Shown here in pieces: positions 8,671 through 16,272 of a stretch of DNA of 21,385 bases. The notes beneath the pieces were generated by a model, which was not told where the DNA came from, ran no database searches, and saw only the letters and a program-made list of their open reading frames with translations. How positions within the stretch are numbered: position 1 is the first letter of the stretch; each line of letters starts with the position of its first letter. The position numbers were made by a program, and so were the translations under genes. The stretch is from Proteromonas lacertae (Eukaryota; Sar; Bigyra; Opalinata; Proteromonadidae): assembly GCA_002245135.1 (NCBI GenBank), contig NGBS01001268.1, forward strand, positions 1 through 21,385. Direction: 5' to 3'.

Positions 8671-11430
8671 ATGAGTAATGTTAATCATCTACCAGTTAGT
8701 GTATGTATAACAGATGACGAAAATATAGAAAAATCAGAGTATGTGAAATATGCAAAGGAGCTAAAAACATTTTTACCCGACTTACCAAAAGTTGATATTG
8801 TTATTAAAAACTACACCTATGAGGTAAAGAAGAAGAAAAGAGAGTATAATGATATTCCAAACATTGTTACTGGAGTTTACAGTCAAGTAGTGGATGGATT
8901 AGGTTTATCGAGTAAGAAAAATCAAGTGGTTCTTAAGGATGTGACTTATCACTTCAAGTCTGGTTCATCAACGTTAGTATAAAACATACTTATAAGCAAT
9001 TAGGTATTTGGCCCTCCTTCTTCTGGTAGTACATCGTTCTTAAAGGCATTGACAGGTTATATTCCATTTAGTAAACATACAGGAAGTGTGAAATGTGATG
9101 GTAAGCCAATCGAGAGTTTGAACTGGAAGAAATTGTGTAGTTTTTGTGGTCAAAATGACATTCAATTAGGCAATTTAACTGTGAAACAAACATTAGACTT
9201 TTCAGTTCATTGTTTGAATGGTAAAGGTAATTTATTAAAAATAGGCCATTACAGATTAGAATTTGATGTGAGTAATAAAACCAAACTGTTGATAGAAAAG
9301 TTGGGATTGAATATCTGTGAAAATACAGTAGTAGTGGAGGTGAAAAGAAAAGAGTTACATTAGGTGAGGCATTAGCTGGTCCAGCCAGAGTATTGTTATT
9401 AGATAAAGTTAGTACTGGTTTAGATAGTGCAGTTACGTATGACATATGTAAATTCCTAAATCAATGGGTAAAGATATTTGAAGGAATCTTAGTATGTCAC
9501 TTATTACAGCCAGATCCAGAGGTAATAAAACTGTTTAATAATGTGATTATACTGAGTGAAGGTGAGATAATTTATGGTGGATCATCAAATGAAGAGTGTA
9601 TTATGAAGTATTTCAATTCAATTGGTTATAATATTCCAAATAATAAAGATATTGGTTCATTTTTATCAGATATGGGAAAAGAAGAATCAAGATTATCATT
9701 TCGAAAAGATGAAAGTGTGAATGTTGATACAAAGTCAATGGTTGAGTTATATTATAAGAGTGAAAGTTTTGAAAAGATTGAAAGAGAAGTAAATGAAGAA
9801 ACAATTCCATCCAAAGAAATTCACAATAATTATAATGATTTAAGGTTTCATCAAAAACATACAATGTCTTATATTCAACAGTTATGTTATTTGTTTAATT
9901 ATCACTGTAGGAATATATACAAGAATCCTGGTGTAATTGTAGGAAGAATAGTTCAACAAATGATAGCTGGTGTATTACTTGGTTGGATCTTCTTTGGACT
10001 TGATAAGAATGACTTTATATCTAAAACAGGAGGGATATTTATGGTATTAGGAACGCTTCTCAATGCTACTTTAGGTGTAATATATCCATCATTTTTTAGT
10101 AAACCACCGTTATATAAACAATTGAAACAAGGTTATTATAGTAGTAGTTCTTATATTGTTACTTCAGTAATTAGTCGTTATTTATTTCAATTTCTTGAAA
10201 CTATAGTATATGGGACAATAATCTATTCAATGATGGGATTTTCATTTGATAATAATGGTGAATATTATTTCATACATATTTTGATATTATTTCTTGGTTA
10301 TATTACTTTTTATTCTTTTTATGAAATATTTGTTTATCTATGTGATACAATGGGTGGATTAAGTGCAATTTTGTCAGTAGCCAATTTTATTATGAATGTG
10401 TTTAACGGTTTTAGTATAACCAGAAAGAGTATTCCAATTTGGTTAATTGAATTCTATTATTTCAGTCCACTTGCTCATATAATAAAAGCTTTACTTATAA
10501 ATGAATTTACAGTAATAAGTATACAAAAGAAGAATCTGAGATATATCTTGGAGCATTTGATTTTCCAACAGAGAGAAGTGAAATATGGTATTCATTAATA
10601 ATCATGTTATGTGAACATATCTTCTTTGTAATATGTCAAGTAATAGTAGTTCATTACTTTCAATATGATCCATTCTATCCAAGTAAAACAGTAGACAAAG
10701 ATTCAGTGAAAAAGATAGAAAAATTGAAGAAACATATGAATGAAAAGACAACTAGTTCACTTGATAATCCAATAAGGAATGTAGATTTTACATTTGAACA
10801 TGTCAAATACAGTGTAAGAGTAAAAGATCCAATAACAAAAAGAAAAGTAGATAAAACGTTATTAGATGATGTAAGTGGATTTGTAAGAGCTCACAGTATG
10901 ACTGCTTTAATGGGAGCAAGTGGTGCAGATAAAACAACATTATTGGATGTATTAGCCAATAGAAAAACACAAGGAAAAATAGAAGGTAAATTCTTATTGA
11001 ATGGTAAAGAATATAAACCCAATGATTTGTGTATGTTAAGTGGATATGTAGAACAACAAGATACATTACCTGAAACTGAGACAGTCAAAGATGCATTGAT
11101 GTTTAATGCAAGATTAAGATATCCAGGAAATCCTAAAGATAGTGTGATAGTGAAGTATGTAGATGAAACAATCGAATTATTAGGATTAAGTGAATATAAG
11201 AATATGATGATAGGAACAAAAGAGAATGGTTTGCCAATGGTATAAGAAAATTGGTAATGATTGGAATAGAATTAGCAGCTAATCCCTCAATATTATTCTT
11301 AGATGAACCAACAACTGGGTTAGATAGTTCATCAGCTTTATTAGTATGTAAGATGTTGAATAAGATAGGTGAATGTGGAAGAAGTATAATTTGTACAATC
11401 CATCAACCATCTTATGAAATATTTGAATTG
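8671..11430 (+). pseudogene. ABCG/PDR-type transporter gene, decayed and 3'-truncated
   Basis: Full-size PDR-type ABCG layout: N-terminus (ATG 8671), first nucleotide-binding domain, membrane domain, second nucleotide-binding domain, then loss. The first NBD has a Walker A region FGPPSSGSTSFLKAL with Ser where Lys is expected, a Q-loop-like FCGQNDIQ, signature SGGEKKR and Walker B VLLLDKVSTGLDS. The membrane domain (about 9880-10500) has several hydrophobic spans. The second NBD has Walker A ASGADKTTLLD (Asp for Gly), GYVEQQD, and Walker [16 protein letters not shown], then H-loop TIHQPS. Frame changes lie near 9331-9333 (with about seven usual residues before SGG missing), 10511-10517 and 11240-11242. 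Similarity ends at about 11430, so the second membrane domain is absent. In life such pumps export lipids or drugs at the plasma membrane. Several independent defects make a pseudogene more likely than sequencing error. Confidence 0.88.
8977..9003 (+). other. Candidate 27-nt intron in the ABC transporter gene
   Basis: The 27 bases start GTATAA and end ATTAG, and contain two in-frame stops (TAA, TAG). Removing exactly this stretch gives the uninterrupted reading GSSTLVFGPPSSG, which is the standard approach to the Walker A loop of ABCG proteins. The flanking coding sequence is intact in the same frame on both sides. Very short introns are known in some protists. An insertion mutation of 27 bases cannot be excluded, given decay elsewhere in this gene. 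Confidence 0.65.
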
Positions 11431-11527
11431 TTAATGTGTGTACTATTGTGCAATATAGCTTATAAAGAAGATTTGGAGAAAAGCATTGTATATATTAATT
11501 ATATATATTTTTATATAGTATGACAGA

Positions 11528-11890
11528 ATGGAAGATATGATAGAACTCACAAGTATGTATATCATCCATTTTGGAGACTCTGATTTATCTAAATGCGAAA
11601 AAGAAGAAGACAAGAATGGAAGAGGTGATATAGTGTACAGAAGTACTATAGAAGATGTGTTTTCTAATAGAGTTTCTGCAGTATCATTGTTTGAAAACCT
11701 AGCTGAAAATAGTATCTACAAAAAAGAAAGTGCACTACTTCAACTACTCCTAAATTCAAAAAGAAGAGAACAATTCAAAGAAAGAAATCAAACAAAAAAA
11801 AAAATGGAAGATGTGAGCACAGAGGAAGATGATGATGATGAGTACTGTCCGCTTCCATTATTAATCTCTGATCCTAATTGGTTCAAATGA
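11528..11890 (+). CDS. Unrecognised acidic C-terminal-type protein
   Basis: A 120-codon frame with ATG at 11528, directly after the point where the transporter similarity ends. It is hydrophilic. The middle is helical (STIEDVFSNRVSAVSLFENL, ALLQLLLNSKRREQFKERNQ), followed by a Lys-rich stretch, an acidic run EEDDDDE and the end CPLPLLISDPNWFK. Sequence just upstream in another frame reads GRYDRTHKYVYHPFWRL, which also looks protein-like, so this may be the tail of a broken host gene. I do not recognise a family. Because it begins within 100 bases of the truncated transporter, it may mark a rearrangement joint. Confidence 0.4.
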   Translation: MEDMIELTSMYIIHFGDSDLSKCEKEEDKNGRGDIVYRSTIEDVFSNRVSAVSLFENLAENSIYKKESALLQLLLNSKRREQFKERNQTKKKMEDVSTEEDDDDEYCPLPLLISDPNWFK

Positions 11891-12050
11891 TTGATTGTGT
11901 TTGTGTAGGGTGTTGTGTTTATGATATACATAATTAATTAGCATTATATTGATAAGTAATATACGTCTTATAAGAAATTTCAATAATTGAAAAAATAGAT
12001 GCGTTTCGAGATTTGACTTGAACTCCATTTTTTTTTTGTTTTTTTATTAC

Positions 12051-12102
12051 ATAGGATGGTCACTATATGGTGTCATATCACACCATGTGTTGACCATCCT
12101 AT
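12051..12102. repeat. Inverted-repeat hairpin, 23-base arms, 6-base loop
   Basis: Left arm 12051-12073 and right arm 12080-12102 pair at 20 of 23 positions around the loop CATATC. The outer 12 bases (ATAGGATGGTCA) are perfect. It lies in non-coding DNA after a T-rich run, between the acidic frame and the second virus-like fragment. It could be a tiny fold-back element, a transcription stop or a processed RNA hairpin; the sequence alone does not decide. Confidence 0.8.
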
Positions 12103-12280
12103 TGAGATTGTTTTTATTGAATTATTTTTTGAAATTATATGTCATTCACTTTCTATAATTTGAACTAACAACATAAATAGATTCATCATAAGATGAGGAT
12201 TCAAATGGAATAATTATTTTTGTTTAAATTCAAACAGAAAAGCGAAAAAATAATGTAAGCTTGAATTATGGTTTGATAAT

Positions 12281-12386
12281 GAAACGGACAAAAAACACAT
12301 AGGGGGAAATGGCACACTGTGCTATTTCCCCCTATGTGTTTTTGGTTCAAAAAAAGATCCGTTTTCAATGTGTGCTATTTCCCCCT
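12281..12386. repeat. Near-perfect palindrome with three copies of a 16-bp end-like motif
   Basis: Arms 12291-12316 and 12318-12343 pair at 25 of 26 bases around a single base. The pairing can be extended with gaps to GAAACGGA at 12281 against TCCGTTTTC near 12358-12366. The inner part contains AGGGGGAAATAGCACA (one mismatch in the left arm), its reverse complement at 12318-12333, and a third copy in the same orientation as the second at 12371-12386. The motif starts AG and, read the other way, ends CT, as known for Polinton termini. It lies at the left border of the second virus-like fragment. Confidence 0.7.
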
Positions 12387-12402
12387 AATACTCATTATTA
12401 TT

Positions 12403-12585
12403 CGATTAACTGAGTTAAAATTAAGAGCTGGTAAAGACTTAGCAAGTGATTTAAAAATTACATTAGATTGCTCAAATCATGATTTTGATACTGCAAAAAA
12501 TACTTATACAATTCATCATAAATTCTATATTATTACAGGTAAACAATTAGTTATTGGACCAAGAGGTGTTGAGAAAGTAGTATAA
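12403..12585 (+). pseudogene. C-terminal remnant of an unrecognised virus-like protein
   Basis: About 60 codons reading from RLTELKLRAGKDL to VIGPRGVEKVV and a TAA. It has alternating hydrophobic and polar residues that suggest beta strands. No start codon belongs to it: the sequence before it is the palindrome of end-like motifs. It is taken as the tail of a gene cut by rearrangement. It sits 75 bases before the ATPase and on the same strand. The family is not recognised. Confidence 0.4.
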
Positions 12586-12659
12586 GTAATAATACTTTAT
12601 TATTGACTTATATTTTTATTTTTTGATTTCTCATTACATAATATATATATATATACACT

Positions 12660-13421
12660 ATGTTTAAATTTGAAAAAATAAATAATATACAAATTGAACC
12701 TGTTGATGGTGGTGAGTCATTTGATCCTAAGAAAATTCTGGGATATGATTACTTTAATGAGCCTTTCTGCAATATTTTTATTGTAGCTCGTAAGAACAGC
12801 GGGAAAACCACTTTGATATACAATATATTAAGACATATTATAGATCCAAAATATAAGAAAAAACAACATGTACATTTTTTTGTAGGTACAATCAAACAAG
12901 ATAGGATATATGATTCAATTAAAGAGTTATTAGATTATAATGAAATTAGTTATGATGAAAATGATTCATTATTTGAACCTTATTCAGGAGATAATTTAGT
13001 AGAGAAGTTAATGAAATCAATTGATGATACAAACAAAGATAATTATGAGTATGCAGAACATATTATAATATTTGATGATCTTAGTTTAGAGTTGAAAACA
13101 GCTAATATCATACCAGTATTAATGAAAGAAAATAGACATTTAAAATCAAAAATTATAATTAGTAGTCAATATATTACTGATATAGTACCTTCAGCAAGAT
13201 CACAAGTAGATTATTGTTTAACATTTTATGGATTGAGTAACAGAAATTTGTTTGACTTATACAACTCATTGAATATATGGATACCTGAATATGAAACATT
13301 TAAAGAGTTATATTTAGCTGTTACTAAGCCACAATATAACTTCTTATATATTGATAATGTTAAAAAAGTGTTTAGAGCTAACTTCAATATTTTGATTGAA
13401 GATCATTCTGAAGTTTCTTGA
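12660..13421 (+). CDS. Packaging-type P-loop ATPase (FtsK/HerA, A32-like)
   Basis: 253 residues, ATG at 12660 after a short AT dinucleotide run. The Walker A loop is ARKNSGKTT (residues about 43-51) after the strand FCNIFIV. Walker B is HIIIFDDLS (about residues 136-144). A sensor-type strand SKIIISSQY follows about 20 residues later. This order and the size match the genome-packaging ATPases of Polintons, virophages and other double-jelly-roll viruses, which drive DNA into capsids. The stop overlaps the start of the next gene by one base, indicating a compact unit. The frame is open. Family-level identification is solid; assignment to Polintons specifically is likely but not proved here. Confidence 0.75.
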   Translation: MFKFEKINNIQIEPVDGGESFDPKKILGYDYFNEPFCNIFIVARKNSGKTTLIYNILRHIIDPKYKKKQHVHFFVGTIKQDRIYDSIKELLDYNEISYDENDSLFEPYSGDNLVEKLMKSIDDTNKDNYEYAEHIIIFDDLSLELKTANIIPVLMKENRHLKSKIIISSQYITDIVPSARSQVDYCLTFYGLSNRNLFDLYNSLNIWIPEYETFKELYLAVTKPQYNFLYIDNVKKVFRANFNILIEDHSEVS

Positions 13422-14251
13422 TGTTTTTATTAATTTTGTTATTTTATTGTTTATTAATTCAAAAAATGTTTATTGGGGAACGAAATACTTCAGATATAAA
13501 TATTGATACAGATAAGCTTGCTAAAGATATAGCTGACAAAATAAATATACAACCTACTGATCCTGATACTATTGTTAAACCTATTAATAATCATACTGAT
13601 ACTCAAATAAATAATATAGTTACACCTGTTAATGATATAAAAACTACTACTAATACTATATATGGTAAATGTCAAGAAATATATAATGTTGTAAATAATA
13701 GTTCTGGAGGTAGTACTACAATAGTTAATAATTCTGTATCACCTAAATTATTGCATACTGAATATACATATTGGTCAGTTAATTTCTATATATTTCAAGA
13801 TAATTCGATTAATCAATATGAATCTACTGTAAAAGTACCTATAAAAATTCAAATGTTTGAGCATTTTATGAGAATCAAGATATACAATGGCCTTGTTTTA
13901 AAAAATCATGATAATGGTTATGGATTTATATTATATCTAGATGACAATCATGTTATTAAAGCTGAACCAGGTAAAGAAGATTTATTGCAACAATATTATA
14001 ACAAATTATTAGAAACATACTTTGTAGATGGTAGTAATGGAATATACTTCCCTATACAAGGTGTAGTAAATGAAACTTCACAACCTGCAATTAATGATTA
14101 TGGATGTTTTTGGCCTATATTAAGAAATAATAATAATAAATGTAATCTTTATATAGAACGAAAAGGTCTTGATGCATATTCATATCAAGCATTCCCACCT
14201 CAAGTTATTATAACAGAATGGATGGATACAGGTGTAACAGAACCATTTTAG
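13421..14251 (+). CDS. Membrane-anchored, stalk-and-head type virus-like protein
   Basis: 276 residues from ATG 13421, whose A is the last base of the ATPase stop. The N-terminus is a signal or anchor segment (MFLLILLFYCLLIQKMF). Residues about 25-95 are a heptad-like, Asn/Thr/Ile-rich stretch (DIADKINIQ, NNIVTPVNDI), ended by a flexible NNSSGGSTT linker. The remaining about 170 residues are rich in aromatic and alternating residues, suggesting a beta-sheet head. Such an anchor-stalk-head plan resembles attachment or spike-like proteins, but I do not recognise a family. The frame is open and ends in consecutive stops (TAG TAA TAA). It probably is co-transcribed with the ATPase. Confidence 0.55.
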   Translation: MFLLILLFYCLLIQKMFIGERNTSDINIDTDKLAKDIADKINIQPTDPDTIVKPINNHTDTQINNIVTPVNDIKTTTNTIYGKCQEIYNVVNNSSGGSTTIVNNSVSPKLLHTEYTYWSVNFYIFQDNSINQYESTVKVPIKIQMFEHFMRIKIYNGLVLKNHDNGYGFILYLDDNHVIKAEPGKEDLLQQYYNKLLETYFVDGSNGIYFPIQGVVNETSQPAINDYGCFWPILRNNNNKCNLYIERKGLDAYSYQAFPPQVIITEWMDTGVTEPF

Positions 14252-14335
14252 TAATAATTATATTATGGTTATTATATTTTTTATTATGTTTTTATTATAT
14301 TTTTATTATATTATGTGATTTTTATTAAATTACGC
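14250..14335. repeat. AT-rich low-complexity tract
   Basis: Irregular TTTTATTATAT-type repeats fill the gap between two convergent genes. It may act as a shared 3' end region for both transcripts. Confidence 0.6.
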
Positions 14336-14388
14336 ATATTTTTAAACCCTGTCCCAAATCATTTTAAGATATAGATTCGTTTTAAAAT

Positions 14389-14868
14389 TTAGACTATGTT
14401 TATCGTAGTTTGATCATTATTTCCTTTAACTTCTTCTTGTGCTTCTTCTTCCTCCTCATCATCACTATCATCAAATATATAATTCTTCTTTACATAATGT
14501 TTTAACATAGGATTCTTCTTCAAATGAACACTTCCCATTCCTTCAGGTAGTGTTAACCATTCAATATACTTATCAAACACTGCAAAATAATGTCTATTTA
14601 ATCCTCTTGGTTTTACTGATGGTTTAATATCGAAAAGCATCATGTAATATCTCTTATCACTATACTTTGTCCACATCTTTTGATGGCAAATAGCACAGAA
14701 TTCATTATAAGACTTTATCTCTTCCTTAGGTAATGGACTATCTAAAACTGCACTTATGTTATGGTTAAAATATAAGTAAAACTTACATGTTCCACATATA
14801 CACTTATCTAAATAATCTTCATTATTTCTAAATGAACAAAAGAAAGCAAAGTTTACTGAAGCACACAT
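14389..14868 (-). CDS. Zinc-motif protein with acidic tail
   Basis: 159 residues on the minus strand, ATG at 14866-14868. Cysteines at 23, 25 and 28 (CICGTC) and at 58 and 61 (CAIC, followed by His) look like a zinc-binding site. The middle is basic and aromatic (HYFAVFDKYIEWLTLPEGMGSVHLKKNPMLK, over about 30 residues). The C-terminus carries DDSDDEEEEEAQEE. It is convergent with the membrane-anchored protein at 13421-14251. A small nucleic-acid-binding or regulatory protein of the virus-like element is the natural guess. A host origin is also possible, and no family is recognised. Confidence 0.5.
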   Translation of the reverse strand: MCASVNFAFFCSFRNNEDYLDKCICGTCKFYLYFNHNISAVLDSPLPKEEIKSYNEFCAICHQKMWTKYSDKRYYMMLFDIKPSVKPRGLNRHYFAVFDKYIEWLTLPEGMGSVHLKKNPMLKHYVKKNYIFDDSDDEEEEEAQEEVKGNNDQTTINIV

Positions 14869-15114
14869 ATTTTATATATTTTTTGATAAAAAACGGTTTT
14901 TCTAAAATACCAGGAAAATCAAAACTGTTTCTTTTTTCTGTTTATAACAACAGTTTCACGTCAGAATTTCGATTTAGTAAAAAATATAGAATATTGCAGA
15001 TAATTCTTTAAATATATATTTTTGACACTATTTAAATTCTTTTGAATGTTTTTAATTACACTATATAAATCCATAAATAAATTGATAAATGAAAAAAAAG
15101 TAAGAACGCATTCT

Positions 15115-15247
15115 GTAGCTTGGCCACCACACTATTTAATCACTAAGTCCTAGCTAAGCTACACAGGACACGCTACTTACTTACATAGAAATACATTTCT
15201 TATTATATAAAGTAGCTACCCTGCCGGGGTAGAACAGGTAGCTACTT
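15115..15247. repeat. Cluster of GTAGCT motifs with a perfect 11-bp stem-loop
   Basis: The arm at 15210-15220 (AAGTAGCTACC) pairs perfectly with 15237-15247 across a 16-base G+C-rich loop (CTGCCGGGGTAGAACA). Upstream, GTAGCTT at 15115-15121 pairs with AAGCTAC at 15156-15162. GTAGC or GCTAC occurs at least five times in 133 bases. It is either a structured RNA or a small fold-back element. Confidence 0.65.
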
Positions 15248-15381
15248 ATCTATTTATACACTTTATTTCTACTATCCTACGCTAAAAACTATTGAAAACA
15301 TCAAAATAAAATTTGACCCATAAATTTATTCACACACTAAAATATATAAAGAATTTTAAATTCACCGCTTGCTCCAGTATA

Positions 15382-15460
15382 ACCCGTACCAAAAACTAAT
15401 TCACACTCAAATCGCTTATTCTTACCTGTAGAAGGCACCTAAGAATAGTCTGGTACGGTT
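15382..15460. repeat. Double stem-loop about 79 bases long
   Basis: The outer arms CCGTACCA (15384-15391) and TGGTACGG (15451-15458) pair perfectly and extend to 9 of 10. Inside, TATTCTTA (15417-15424) pairs with TAAGAATA (15440-15447). The size and closing stem resemble a small structured RNA. A tRNA was considered and rejected. Strand and function are unknown. Confidence 0.55.
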
Positions 15461-16272
15461 TACCCATATACAGTGATATTCTTACGGTTATACATATATA
15501 TGATAATACCTTCAGATTTATTCAAATATACGTTAAGCATTTTAAATTCAATTAAAAACTCACAGAATGAAATAAGCTTGATTATGTCAAGCATTATTTT
15601 CTTATTTTTAATTATCTTAATATGTAGAGGACAGAAGAGCATTAAATTCTCTTAATATCTTATAAAGAATTGAATAATTCCCCTGTGAAATAAATAATAC
15701 ATTATTCTCTGTTAAAGAATTCTGCTGCTGAAAATATGATTATTTTCAACTCCTAATAGTCATACTTAGTTTTTTAATGTATCAGTAATGTATTAACACA
15801 TTATTGTAATAAATCATTAGCAATAAACATTTCTAACAATAGTATTTATCGTTAATGAAATCTACAAAGACTTATCATTAACTCTTTAGTATTTACTATT
15901 AAATCTTTTTACACTCATTCTATCCATTAACTATTGCTTGAAAAGTAGCAATAAATAGTCAAAATCTCAACAACATCCTCAATTCATATGTATTCCATTC
16001 ATTTACGTTCTATTTTGTTTAACTATATTTTATATTCATTTTATATACACTACATACAAAAGTTACTAATTAACATCTTTTAAGTATTATTTCACAAATT
16101 TTTAACTACCAAAATGTTTATTGTAGCATATTTACTCTCTCATTTCTTTCCATCTTTCATCATTATTGATTTATTTGATGTAACTGATTATGATTGAGAA
16201 TGAAACGAATATAATTTCAGAAAGTTTCAAGAATTTCATAATTTTTAGTTTTACATCATTCGTTCCAAAAAC

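Larger units (their letters stand above)
12301..14868. mobile_element. Virus-like element fragment B (Polinton/Maverick-type)
   Basis: This block contains a C-terminal remnant of an unrecognised protein, a packaging-type P-loop ATPase, a membrane-anchored beta-rich protein overlapping the ATPase stop by one base, and a convergent zinc-motif protein. The ATPase is the basis for the Polinton/Maverick assignment. No polymerase, integrase, protease or major capsid gene is present, so the piece is incomplete. The left border coincides with the palindrome of end-like motifs; the right border is unclear. The three downstream frames are open, suggesting moderate or young age. Confidence 0.6.
14869..16272. 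other. Non-coding region with several stem-loops
   Basis: About 1.4 kb without a convincing gene. Two short overlapping frames on opposite strands near 15460-15655 have no protein-like features. The part from 15100 to 15470 is richer in G+C than its surroundings and holds the stem-loops listed separately. From 15660 to 16270 the DNA is plain AT-rich and leads into the NTPase gene at 16273. Confidence 0.6.

Noticed and set aside
9068-11088. Minus-strand open stretches of 65-125 codons inside the transporter gene
   Set aside because: They are antisense shadows of recognisable ABC domains with no protein-like features of their own.
9331-11242. Programmed frameshifting or further tiny introns to explain the transporter frame changes
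   Set aside because: No GT...AG stretch restores the frame at these places, no slippery heptamer is evident, and conserved residues are missing or altered nearby.
15383-15459. A 77-base stretch closed by a 7-8 bp stem, tRNA-like in size
   Set aside because: Neither strand shows a T-arm GTTCGA-type sequence, a D-arm, or a proper anticodon loop; the inner stem is in the wrong place.
15460-15655. Two opposed about 60-codon frames
   Set aside because: Short, overlapping each other on opposite strands, AT-biased composition, and partly within a stem-loop.
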